Below, piece by piece: positions 56,837 to 64,000 of a stretch of DNA of 64,000 bases. The first letter of the stretch is position 1; the number at the start of each line of letters is the position of its first letter. Both the position numbers and the translations under genes were made by a program. A model generated the notes under the pieces. The model did no database searches and was not told where the DNA came from. It saw nothing but the letters and a program-made list of their open reading frames with translations. The stretch spans positions 1,054,001 through 1,118,000 of the forward strand of contig NZ_PJCA01000031.1 in assembly GCF_002836355.1 (NCBI RefSeq), given 5' to 3'. This DNA is from Moritella sp. Urea-trap-13 (GTDB lineage: Bacteria > Pseudomonadota > Gammaproteobacteria > Enterobacterales > Moritellaceae).

Positions 56837-57985
56837 ATGAAATTCTCTTATGTTAACCCGACTCAAATCCATTTTGGCCAAGGTCAAATTTCTACTATCG
56901 CAACGTCTATTCCAAAAGATAAAAAAGTGCTTGTGATTTACGGTGGTGGTTCTATTAAGAGAAATGGCGTTTATGACCAAGTTTGTGACGCACTGAAAGA
57001 ACACTCATGGTCAGAATTTTCAGGTGTTGAAGCAAACCCAACAGTGGAAACGCTAGACAACGCCGTTATTATGGCAAAAGAACAAGCAATTGATTACATT
57101 CTGGCAGTTGGTGGCGGTTCTGTTATTGATGGCGCAAAATACGTAGCCGCAGCAGCGATGTACGAAGGCAATGGTTGGGATATTTTGATTGGTAAACACG
57201 TAGTAACGGAAGCGGTTCCACTAGGTGCAATTCTGACATTACCTGCAACAGGTTCTGAATCAAATTCAGGTTCTGTTATCACCCAAAAATCAACGCAAAC
57301 TAAACTACCGTTTATGGCTGCGGCTGTTCAACCTAAGTTTGCAGTACTTGATCCTGATTCAATGAAAACATTGCCAGAACGTCAACTAGTGAATGGGATT
57401 GTCGATGCATGGGTACACGTTTGTGAACAGTACCTAACACTACCAACGGGTGCGATGGTTCAAGACGGTTACGCTGAAGTATTACTTAAAAACTTGCTTA
57501 AGCTGGCAGAACAATACGACGAACGTGATAACAACGAATGGCGTTCAAACCTAATGTGGACAGCAAACCAAGCGCTTAATGGCTTAATTGGTTCTGGTGT
57601 AACACATGACTGGGCAACGCACATGATTGGTCATGAATTAACAGCGCTATACAATGTTGATCATGCTCGTTCGTTATCTATCATCCAACCGTCTTTACTG
57701 CGTAATCAAATTCAGGCAAAACGCGCTAAATTAGAGCAGTTAGGTACAAATGTATTTGGTTTAGACGCTTCTTCAGATCTAGCTGAACGTACCATTGTAG
57801 AAATAGAAACGTTCTACCACAGTGTACAAGTACCAACTGAATTAACTGAACACGGCGATGATAAAAATGCTGCTATTGATACTATTATCAAGCAACTTGA
57901 AGCTCACGGTATGGTTGCATTAGGTGAAAGCCAAGCGATTACGCTGGAAGTTTCTCGTCAAATTTTAGAAGACGCAGTAGCGTAA
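56837..57985 (+). CDS. yqhD: YqhD-like aldehyde reductase
   Basis: 382-residue iron/zinc-type alcohol dehydrogenase of the YqhD (NADPH) branch. Coenzyme loop YGGGSIKRNGVYD (about 35-47) and GGGSVIDGAKY; metal ligands in VDAWVHVCEQY and MIGHELTALYNVDHARS (about 190-280). Reduces short toxic aldehydes. The divergent AraC gene is its likely activator. Ends in the terminator at 58043. Confidence 0.9.
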   Translation: MKFSYVNPTQIHFGQGQISTIATSIPKDKKVLVIYGGGSIKRNGVYDQVCDALKEHSWSEFSGVEANPTVETLDNAVIMAKEQAIDYILAVGGGSVIDGAKYVAAAAMYEGNGWDILIGKHVVTEAVPLGAILTLPATGSESNSGSVITQKSTQTKLPFMAAAVQPKFAVLDPDSMKTLPERQLVNGIVDAWVHVCEQYLTLPTGAMVQDGYAEVLLKNLLKLAEQYDERDNNEWRSNLMWTANQALNGLIGSGVTHDWATHMIGHELTALYNVDHARSLSIIQPSLLRNQIQAKRAKLEQLGTNVFGLDASSDLAERTIVEIETFYHSVQVPTELTEHGDDKNAAIDTIIKQLEAHGMVALGESQAITLEVSRQILEDAVA

Positions 57986-58042
57986 TAGCACGCTAGATAA
58001 AACGCGTTCGACTATCAAGCGTTAATACAAACATTTAGTAGC

Positions 58043-58077
58043 AAAGCCAATGCCGTTAACCTGGGATTGGCTTTTTT
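58043..58077 (+). terminator. yqhD terminator
   Basis: AAAGCCAAT (58043-58051) pairs perfectly with ATTGGCTTT (58066-58074), followed by further T. Its right arm is also the start of a dispersed 34-base repeat. Confidence 0.85.
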
Positions 58078-58099
58078 ATTGATAACATTGGGTTCCATT
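58066..58099. repeat. Dispersed 34-bp repeat, copy 1
   Basis: Starts ATTGGCTTTTTT, continues TTGATAACA and ends GGGTTCCATT. Nearly the same 34 bases occur at 63286-63319 with a one-base shift inside. Both copies lie 9-21 bases beyond the stop of a minus-strand gene. Confidence 0.7.
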
Positions 58100-58119
58100 T
58101 CCCCTACCGCTACTCCTGC

Positions 58120-59052
58120 TTAATCTGACTTAATGACAAGTAAATTTTGTTTCATAAAATCAATAAACACGCGGTTTTTATTCGGCATGTATTTACTTTG
58201 TACATACTGCAAACAAATATCACCGTGATAATTACCTTGTAACTGCCAATCTTCCAATAACGGAATGAGTGTCCCCGCTGCAATACCCTGCTGTGCGATG
58301 TAATCCGGCAAACCGCCAACACCAAAGCCCTGTTCAATCGCATCACAACGCATTTCACTATGGTTAATCAAGTATGATCCTGTCACCTGCACGGTTGCTT
58401 GCTGATTTTCATTGCTAAATCGCCAGCGGTTGTCGGCCATATTTTCACCTAAGCAAAGGCATGGTAGAAATTTTAAATCATCGGGATGTGTAGGCAGTGT
58501 ATGGTTGGCGAGGAAATCAGGACTGGCACATAATACCTGTTCAACCCGACCAATTTTAACGTTGACCAATGCTTCAAGGGGATTGTCATTAATATGGATC
58601 AAGAAATCGACACCATCATGAATGGGATCTAAAACACGGTCGGTCACTTTTAAATGTAACTGAATATCTGGATAACATTTTAAAAACTCCACAAAGAGTG
58701 GTCGTAATACCCGACTCGCTAACGATTTTGGCGCAGCCACTCTCAATAATCCACTCACCGTCGATGTGGCAGAAGTACTGGCATGAACCGCTTGTTCTGC
58801 AGACTCAACCATCTGTTTACAATAATCAAACGTTATTCTACCAGACTCCGTTAACGCCAGTTGTCGCGTAGTACGCTGTAATAGTTTAATGCCTAATGCA
58901 TCTTCTAATCGGCTAATTTGGCGACTCACCGCAGAGGGAGTTACCCCCAGTTTTCTGGCGGCTTTACTAAAGTTACCCTGTTCAACTACAGTGACCAAAA
59001 TCGCCATATCGGGCAACAAAGGGATTAATTTATTTGTGTCCACTAGGCACAA
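58120..59052 (-). CDS. LysR-family transcriptional regulator
   Basis: 310 residues. HTH at about 20-75 (NFSKAARKLGVTPSAVSRQI) and a substrate-binding-like domain (about 105-300) ending in a VFIDFMK segment typical of the group. Divergent from a LysE-type exporter across 106 bases holding CGTA-N5-TACG (59108-59120), so it probably controls that exporter. Confidence 0.88.
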   Translation of the reverse strand: MCLVDTNKLIPLLPDMAILVTVVEQGNFSKAARKLGVTPSAVSRQISRLEDALGIKLLQRTTRQLALTESGRITFDYCKQMVESAEQAVHASTSATSTVSGLLRVAAPKSLASRVLRPLFVEFLKCYPDIQLHLKVTDRVLDPIHDGVDFLIHINDNPLEALVNVKIGRVEQVLCASPDFLANHTLPTHPDDLKFLPCLCLGENMADNRWRFSNENQQATVQVTGSYLINHSEMRCDAIEQGFGVGGLPDYIAQQGIAAGTLIPLLEDWQLQGNYHGDICLQYVQSKYMPNKNRVFIDFMKQNLLVIKSD

Positions 59053-59158
59053 GTCCTTTTACAAATGGGCGTATTGTTTAAAATCCCTCATAAATTAACA
59101 TGGTTGCAGCGTAATAAATACGTTGTTGTAAGCCTATTTTAAATAATGAGAGATAAAT

Positions 59159-59800
59159 ATGGAATTGCTAATAAATACGTATATGGCAGAAATTATAGCA
59201 GTGAGCACCATTGCTGTTTTTATGGCGGTGTTACCTGGGGCTGATTTTGTGATGGTGACCCGTACAAGTATTTACAATGGCCGCTTGGCAGGTTTGTATG
59301 CTAGCTTAGGTATGTGTTTATCTGTCTGTATTCATGCCAGTTATTCAATTACAGGATTAGCCGTCGTGATTGCAAATTCAGCATGGTTATTCAATTCAAT
59401 AAAATACTTAGGAGCAGCTTATCTTATTTATATTGCTTGGCAGTTATTAACAACAAGAGAGCTGTTAAATACCGATCAAAACAATCAAACGGTTGAGATG
59501 TCACCCTTTGCAGCGATACGTTTAGGTTTTACCTGCAATATATTAAACCCTAAAACATCTATCTTTTTCTTAAGTATTTTTACGCAAGTGGTATCGCTCG
59601 ATACCCCCCTAATAATGCAGATAAGTTATGGTCTGATCATTATGCTGGCACATTTTATCTGGTACATTGGGGTTGTGTTACTGTTATCACACCCAAATAT
59701 ACTACCTCGCTTCAATCGCCATAAACAAAAAGTTGATAAAGGGGCTGGATTTATATTAATGATCATTGCGATCAAACTCAGCTTAGTGAATTCCATTTAA
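59159..59800 (+). CDS. LysE/RhtB-family exporter
   Basis: 213 residues with about six helices, LysE/RhtB superfamily. The N-terminal signature VLPGADFVMVTRTSIYNGRLAG (about 26-47, given in part: PGADFVMV) and NILNPKTSIFFLS (about 126-138) are clear. Exports amino acids or related metabolites; substrate not predictable. GAGA precedes ATG 59159. Confidence 0.88.
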   Translation: MELLINTYMAEIIAVSTIAVFMAVLPGADFVMVTRTSIYNGRLAGLYASLGMCLSVCIHASYSITGLAVVIANSAWLFNSIKYLGAAYLIYIAWQLLTTRELLNTDQNNQTVEMSPFAAIRLGFTCNILNPKTSIFFLSIFTQVVSLDTPLIMQISYGLIIMLAHFIWYIGVVLLLSHPNILPRFNRHKQKVDKGAGFILMIIAIKLSLVNSI

Positions 59801-59810
59801 AACGTTTAAA

Positions 59811-59825
59811 TGAGAATCATTTTCA
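59811..59825. promoter_or_regulatory. Fur-like box
   Basis: TGAGAAT-C-ATTTTCA matches 12 of 14 fixed bases of the 7-1-7 Fur site TGATAAT-N-ATTATCA. It is 56 bases upstream of the flippase gene and 11 bases after the exporter stop. Confidence 0.5.
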
Positions 59826-59880
59826 AGTAGAATTAATCTCAATCAATTATGTTATCTTACGTAGGCATTAAATTAATCAT

Positions 59881-61158
59881 ATGCAAAGCGAATCATTAGA
59901 GCGTCTGAAGAAAGCATTCATCTCTGGAATTTGGGCTACGCTGGCCAGCATTAGTGTGGGCTTCGCCTTTAAAATTTGGCTGGCACAATGGGTAGCAAAA
60001 GGCGATCTGGCTTTGTACCACACCGTCGTTGATATCATCTCACTGTCATTAATTTTAATGACAGGCTTTCGCTCTTCGATGGTGGTGAGTTACTCTCAAA
60101 CACACAACGACCGAGATATTATCAATATCTTCCGTTTCAGTTTAATTGCGATTGTACTGATTACTTGGGGTGCCATCATTCCATACATTAAACATTCTCT
60201 TAATATTAATGTTGGCTACTTACAGATGGTTGGCATCATTTTCGGCATGGGGTTAAAGATCTACTTTACCAACCTTATCGCCATGTATCGTTTATACGAG
60301 GTGTCCAATAAAGTCACATGGCTCGAGCCTATCAGTAATGTGGTTATGTTTGTGTTCTGTTATTACGTCTTAGAGCTAGATACCCTCGCCTCTCTATTCT
60401 ACGGGCTTACGCTATCTTCGCTTTCTATTGCTATTTATATGTATGTACGTCGCAAGAAATCGATCACCACACTTCCTTTAGCCCTGGTACACCTTGACCC
60501 TCCGCTTATCAATTACGTGAAGAAAAGTTTTACGGCGTCTCTTGAAGCTGGAACCAGTATTTTAATGATTTATATCACCGTACTCCTGACGATCACCCAC
60601 TTTAGTGTCGATGAACTCGGTGATTTCCAAGTGGTCGTTCGTCCTGTCTTTACCTATATGACGATGCTATTCGTTTTCCCTATTTATCGCTTTGTTCTAC
60701 CTGAGTTAGCGGTGAATATACGTAACGCCGATCATGAACAAGTGAAGCAAATACGCCGATGGGTATTTAAGTTATCAGCTGTAGTTGGAATATCTTTTTT
60801 CTCAATCATGTATTTTGGAGGAGCTTCGATCATTGCGTTGGTATTCCCACCCGAATATAGTGGCGCGCTACCGGTATTATTCCACTTCTCGATCTTCTTT
60901 GTGTTTATGATGTTAAATGCTTATCAGCTTGCCTATATAAAAGCGCATGGGCGATTTACCCTCAGCCTGTTAATTCGAATTATGGGCATTGTTACTTTAG
61001 TTACTGCGTATTATCTGTTGTCACAGATGACTGACAATGTCGTCGCTATCATTACCGCTCTATGCGCTGGATATGTCGTCATGTTCATTTTATCAAGTAT
61101 TGCAGAACGCCGAATTTTAAATGAACAGACCAATAAACTCGTGCCTATTGCAGCTTAA
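59881..61158 (+). CDS. MOP-type flippase-like membrane protein
   Basis: 425 residues with about 12 helices, resembling oligosaccharide flippases (Wzx/MurJ/MATE superfamily). The N-terminal LKKAFISGIWATLASISVGF (about 9-28) fits helix 1 of Wzx proteins. No polysaccharide gene is beside it, unlike usual wzx genes. The ribosome site is weak. A Fur-like box upstream suggests iron control, which is odd for a flippase and leaves open export of some other substrate. Confidence 0.72.
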   Translation: MQSESLERLKKAFISGIWATLASISVGFAFKIWLAQWVAKGDLALYHTVVDIISLSLILMTGFRSSMVVSYSQTHNDRDIINIFRFSLIAIVLITWGAIIPYIKHSLNINVGYLQMVGIIFGMGLKIYFTNLIAMYRLYEVSNKVTWLEPISNVVMFVFCYYVLELDTLASLFYGLTLSSLSIAIYMYVRRKKSITTLPLALVHLDPPLINYVKKSFTASLEAGTSILMIYITVLLTITHFSVDELGDFQVVVRPVFTYMTMLFVFPIYRFVLPELAVNIRNADHEQVKQIRRWVFKLSAVVGISFFSIMYFGGASIIALVFPPEYSGALPVLFHFSIFFVFMMLNAYQLAYIKAHGRFTLSLLIRIMGIVTLVTAYYLLSQMTDNVVAIITALCAGYVVMFILSSIAERRILNEQTNKLVPIAA

Positions 61159-61296
61159 TCAAATATGAAGCTCGATAACCTTCGGAGATATAAATAAAAT
61201 TGAGCTATCTAGCGCTAACCCTCAAGTCTTAAAGCACACGAAGAACATTTATAAAGATCTCGGTATAATACACTTTTATATTTTTAAGGAAATTTC

Positions 61297-61614
61297 ATGA
61301 TCTATTCAACCACAGAGTCAATCCCAGGAAAAGAAATAGAGGAGATTGTAGGTGTCGTCACTGGTAACGTCGTTCAAGCAAAACATATTGGACGCGACAT
61401 AATGGCAGGCTTAAAAAGTATTGTCGGTGGTGAAATACGCGGCTACACAGAGATGTTAACCGATGCTAGGGATATCGCAATTCAACGCCTCATTGAGAAT
61501 GCACAAGAAAAAGGCGCTGATGCAATCGTCGGTGTCCGTTTTACCACAAGCGCAATAATGGATGGTTCATCTGAAATTATGGTCTTTGGTACTGCGGTTA
61601 AATTCAAAAAATAG
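61297..61614 (+). CDS. YbjQ/UPF0145 family protein
   Basis: 105-residue protein of the YbjQ (putative heavy-metal-binding) family; such proteins form a pentameric dodecin-like ring. Motifs: VVTGNVVQAKHIGRD (about 20-34) and GADAIVGVRFTTS (about 78-90). Function unknown. ATG 61297 follows AAGGA, with TATAAT at 61264-61269 as -10 element. Single gene. Confidence 0.88.
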   Translation: MIYSTTESIPGKEIEEIVGVVTGNVVQAKHIGRDIMAGLKSIVGGEIRGYTEMLTDARDIAIQRLIENAQEKGADAIVGVRFTTSAIMDGSSEIMVFGTAVKFKK

Positions 61615-61870
61615 CAGGTGAAAATAGAGTTAGTTAAGGATTTAACGTCTTAGAAATATGTGATCTAGCCTAGCTAACTCGAACCGGCCCCAAAGTGAGT
61701 TACAGCTTTGGCTCTCTCGCAATATACTCATATCTACTTTCCATACATTTATTGATGTATTATTAATGTAGTGAAGTGAAAAAGAGCTTGATCAGAAATT
61801 TCAATTTATTCTCAAAGGTGTTAATTTACAGAACATAACAGATAGGTTTTATAAATCAGCTTATTGCAAC

Positions 61871-61970
61871 TGCTAACAAGGCTCTTAAATGGAACCAAAA
61901 CAGTTAGTTAGTTCTCGATTTTCTACACATTATAACCAACAGTTTTAGTCCGCTTAATGCGGCGTTAGCT
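61871..61970. other. attC-like site upstream of dfr
   Basis: A 100-base imperfect palindrome with attC architecture: TGCTAAC (61871-61877, R''), TTAAATGG (61885-61892, L''), CCGCTTAA (61950-61957, L'), GTTAGCT (61964-61970, R'). Between them GGAACCAAAACAGTTAGTTA and TATAACCAACAGTTTTAGTC are nearly complementary. R'' departs from consensus at its first base. It ends 14 bases before the dfr ATG. The rest of 61615-61870 holds only a CCAAAG/CTTTGG repeat (61690-61711). Confidence 0.7.
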
Positions 61971-61984
61971 CTCAATGGAGTCGC

Positions 61985-62470
61985 ATGAAATTATCATTAA
62001 TCGCAGCTGTTTCTGAAAATGGTATTATTGGTTCAGGCTTAGATATTCCTTGGTCAGTAAAAGGTGAGCAGTTATTGTTTAAGGCGATGACATATAATCA
62101 ATGGTTGATTGTTGGTAGGAAGACTTTCGAGTCTATGGGAAAGTTACCAAATCGAAAATATGCTGTAATTACTCGGTCTCCAAGAGAGTCCGATGATAAA
62201 GATGTATTTTACTTTTCTTCTATAGATAACGCGTTATCAACTTTAAAAAATGTAACTGATCATGCGTTTGTATCAGGTGGTGGGGAAATTTATAAGGCGC
62301 TTGTTAATAGTGCTGATACGCTTCATATTTCCACTGTTCACAAAGAAATAGACGGTGATGTGTTTTTCCCTAAAATTCCAAGTAGGTATCGGAAAGTGTT
62401 TGAGCAAAGTTTTAGTTCAAACTTAGATTATACGTACCGTATTTGGCAAAAGGGCGAACAAGAAATTTAA
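61985..62470 (+). CDS. dfrA: Integron-type dihydrofolate reductase, dfrA1-like
   Basis: 161 residues, reducing dihydrofolate to tetrahydrofolate. From memory it is close to the cassette-borne trimethoprim-resistant DfrA1 group and unlike chromosomal Fol[49 protein letters not shown] and IWQKGEQ. The catalytic acid is Asp in DIPW. ATG 61985 follows TGGAG with the very short leader usual in cassettes. It lies between two attC-like sites, making a cassette of about 546 bases (61965-62510). Trimethoprim insensitivity is expected from the family but not shown. Confidence 0.9.
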   Translation: MKLSLIAAVSENGIIGSGLDIPWSVKGEQLLFKAMTYNQWLIVGRKTFESMGKLPNRKYAVITRSPRESDDKDVFYFSSIDNALSTLKNVTDHAFVSGGGEIYKALVNSADTLHISTVHKEIDGDVFFPKIPSRYRKVFEQSFSSNLDYTYRIWQKGEQEI

Positions 62471-62516
62471 ACGGAACAAAACAGTTGGCTATGTTTCGCT
62501 TAATTAGGCGTTAATC
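62453..62516. other. attC-like site downstream of dfr
   Basis: Overlaps the dfr 3' end: GGCGAAC (62453-62459), TTAAACGG (62467-62474), CGCTTAAT (62497-62504), GTTAATC (62510-62516). It repeats the GGAACAAAACAGTT and CGCTTAAT...GGCGTTA blocks of the upstream site but is shorter (64 bases) and degenerate at the core GTTRRRY. This would be the cassette's own recombination site. Confidence 0.6.
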
Positions 62517-62696
62517 TCAATTTCGCTATACTTTCAGTAATGCGAAACGTCCTCTTTGAAGCATAAGCACTAAGCCATTCCTGTCCAGTTTTGGCTTAGC
62601 GCATCTACTCATCAATTTGTGAACAACTCCAACCTTGTGATCCCCAAAGAAATAACTAAACTCAAATATGTACGCCCAACATATAAGGAAAAGTGA

Positions 62697-63119
62697 ATGG
62701 GACATTGCCATAACACCATAAATATCGACGCACCTATCGATAAAGTCTGGGAAACAATCTGTAACTTCCATGATTTATCATGGGCCGCAGGTGTGATCAC
62801 CTCTTTGCGCATCGTTGGTACACAACAAGGTAACGAAATTGGCGCAAGGCGGGTATTAAACGACGCTTTTCATGAAACCTTAACGGCAGTAAATGCCGAG
62901 CAGCACACTTTTTCATACAGCATTGATGACGGTCCAGGTCCTGTGGCCAAAGATGCTGTCGATAACTATATTGGAGTGGTGAAACTGGTCGAAACAAGTG
63001 AGGGTACATTAGTTAAATGGGATTCAAGTTTCGAGTCAGCCAATAACCAAGAAGTTGCTGACTTTTGTGATCCTATTTATCAAGGCTTGTTATCTGCCTT
63101 GAAAGAAACATTTTCTTAA
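62697..63119 (+). CDS. SRPBCC-family protein
   Basis: 140-residue START-like (SRPBCC/polyketide cyclase) fold: an N-terminal strand INIDAPIDKVWETICNFHD (about 8-26), a central beta sheet and a long C-terminal helix (PIYQGLLSALKET). Such proteins bind hydrophobic ligands; no ligand can be named. ATG 62697 follows AAGGAAAAGTGA. It could be a further cassette gene, but no attC follows it. The 180 bases before it contain a TAAGCCA/TGGCTTA inverted repeat. Confidence 0.82.
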   Translation: MGHCHNTINIDAPIDKVWETICNFHDLSWAAGVITSLRIVGTQQGNEIGARRVLNDAFHETLTAVNAEQHTFSYSIDDGPGPVAKDAVDNYIGVVKLVETSEGTLVKWDSSFESANNQEVADFCDPIYQGLLSALKETFS

Positions 63120-63161
63120 CGGGATAAATCATATCTTAGTTATGTACAACACAGTCGTTAA

Positions 63162-63188
63162 AAAGGAAGCATCTCAGCTTCCTTTATT
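63162..63188. terminator. Terminator after SRPBCC gene
   Basis: AAAGGAAGC (63162-63170), loop ATCTCA, GCTTCCTTT (63177-63185) then ATT: a perfect 9-bp stem with A/T flanks, usable from both sides. Confidence 0.8.
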
Positions 63189-63285
63189 CATATCGATTCA
63201 GCTAACGAACTGCATCACAGCAGGCTCTCGTTTAAATAAATCAGTAGTCACAATACTCTGCACAGGTGCAGCTGGACAATCCAGC

Positions 63286-63319
63286 ATTGGCTTTTTGTAT
63301 TGATAACAAGGGTTCCATT
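63286..63319. repeat. Dispersed 34-bp repeat, copy 2
   Basis: ATTGGCTTTTTG, TTGATAACA and GGGTTCCATT in the order and spacing of 58066-58099. A GCTGG/CCAGC hairpin directly precedes it, so the unit may act as a terminator tail. Confidence 0.7.
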
Positions 63320-63327
63320 ATTCAGCA

Positions 63328-64000
63328 TTACCTTAAGGTTGTTTTTTCATTCAGAATATCAGCAAAGTTTTTTACAAAGTGACGAGCGACCTCTTTGCCT
63401 TCTCGGTAATCAATTTCTAAGTCATCCTTATCACTCAACAAAGCTCTGCTGCGTAAAACTTTCTTTGGTGCTATTTGAATAACCGTCAATCCTTCAGGTG
63501 GGTTAACCAAAAAATCATTTAACTCACGATAAGATTGATAATAACGAGCTAGCATTTCGATCACTTCACTACTTTTACCTTTGCTGGAAAGAGAAAGAAA
63601 ACGTTCTAAATTATCGGCGTTAAACAATCTCCAACTACCGTTATCATTTTTCACCAGCTCGCTAATTCCAGATAAAATAATGGTGTTTTTTTCATCCTTA
63701 CTTTGATTAAATGCAGCTTTATCACTCCAATTTACTTTCCATAAATCAAAACGCTGAGTAAGATCTTCGTGGAGCGTTTTAAATTTATCCAACGATTGCT
63801 CTAGGCTTAGTTTCTCAATATATTGTGGTAACCTCGATTCAATTTTTTCTCGCCAGTCATACAATACACGCCCGCCATTATCTACACTTTCAACAGGTTC
63901 AGTTCGCACTACCACAATGACTTCGGCGCCGCGTTTCCACGCTTCCTGTACAGGTATCGCAGCACTAACTCCACCATCAACCCATTCCAGATCGTTAAAA
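63328..64000 (-). CDS. Patatin-like phospholipase with DUF6363-type tail, partial
   Basis: The frame runs off the right edge of the window; the N-terminus with the GXSXG nucleophile is not visible. The first visible part, WVDGGVSAAIPVQEA, carries the DGG catalytic Asp of patatins. The remaining 180 or so residues form the helical C-terminal region seen in patatin/DUF6363 proteins, ending VRHFVKNFADIL-like (VARHFVKNFADILNEK). In-frame GTG at 63915 is not a real start. It differs from the YjjU-type patatin at 40.6 kb, which lacks this tail. Confidence 0.82.
   Translation of the reverse strand, partial: FNDLEWVDGGVSAAIPVQEAWKRGAEVIVVVRTEPVESVDNGGRVLYDWREKIESRLPQYIEKLSLEQSLDKFKTLHEDLTQRFDLWKVNWSDKAAFNQSKDEKNTIILSGISELVKNDNGSWRLFNADNLERFLSLSSKGKSSEVIEMLARYYQSYRELNDFLVNPPEGLTVIQIAPKKVLRSRALLSDKDDLEIDYREGKEVARHFVKNFADILNEKTTLR

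Noticed and set aside
61297-61614. YbjQ gene as a second integron cassette
   Set aside because: It has its own TATAAT promoter, no attC before it, and its stop is over 250 bases from the next attC.
61672-61970. Long attC using AGCTAAC at 61672 as R''
   Set aside because: Would span 300 bases without matching L''; the closer TGCTAAC at 61871 gives a normal 100-base site with matching L boxes.

Overview
The window reads as a chromosomal segment of a moderately AT-rich marine gammaproteobacterium of the Alteromonadales/Vibrionales neighbourhood. Moritella is my best guess, from gene content and gene style, but nothing here proves the genus. Supporting signs are a liu operon ending in acetoacetyl-CoA synthetase, a fused IcmF mutase beside a bkd operon, Vibrio-style attC sites, a ugpBAEC operon and a yqhC-yqhD-type pair. 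I see no rRNA, tRNA, CRISPR array, phage or complete insertion sequence.

Layout. 1-2.4 kb: the end of an HD-GYP sensor. 2.9-10.9 kb (minus): IcmF, BCKDH E2/E1beta/E1alpha and a leucine/valine dehydrogenase. 11.4-12.7 kb: an NSS amino-acid symporter behind a TyrR-like box. 12.9-15.2 kb (minus): two DUF1538 membrane proteins with a P-II-like protein and a CBS protein. 15.5-18.2 kb (minus): an adenylation-ACP protein and a membrane acyltransferase. 18.5-23.4 kb: a lipoprotein and ugpBAEC. 23.6-27.1 kb (minus): a chemoreceptor and a CNT nucleoside transporter. 27.1-27.7 kb: a MITE-like element and a possible structured RNA. 27.7-36.7 kb: liuABCDE plus acetoacetyl-CoA synthetase. 36.8-38.9 kb: a reactive-sulfur module (MBL, two YeeE/YedE halves, ArsR regulator). 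39-46.3 kb: catalase, patatin, glgC, etfAB, an 82-aa orphan and a LysR regulator. 46.3-54 kb: an exported amidohydrolase, a UDG-like protein, ynfA and a four-gene gamma-glutamylation cluster. 54.2-61.2 kb: cspA, a homocysteine methyltransferase, AraC/YqhD, LysR/LysE and a Fur-box flippase. 61.3-64 kb: a YbjQ protein, a dfrA1-like dihydrofolate reductase between two attC-like sites, an SRPBCC protein and a partial patatin/DUF6363 protein.

How the genes work together. Leucine dehydrogenase and BCKDH turn branched-chain amino acids into acyl-CoAs. The Liu enzymes carry isovaleryl-CoA to acetoacetate and acetyl-CoA, and the synthetase re-activates acetoacetate. IcmF can interconvert isobutyryl- and butyryl-CoA. 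EtfAB takes electrons from the acyl-CoA dehydrogenase. Most of branched-chain catabolism is therefore spread over one 40-kb stretch.

The observations I would follow first are: (1) the dfrA1-like gene cassette bracketed by attC sites outside any visible integron array; (2) the DUF1538-DUF1538-P-II-CBS operon with an FNR-like box, probably a regulated transporter of unknown substrate; (3) a gamma-glutamyl pathway with an alcohol dehydrogenase in place of an amine oxidase, sharing a 44-bp upstream element with the amidohydrolase gene; (4) a self-contained adenylation/carrier/acyltransferase pair.
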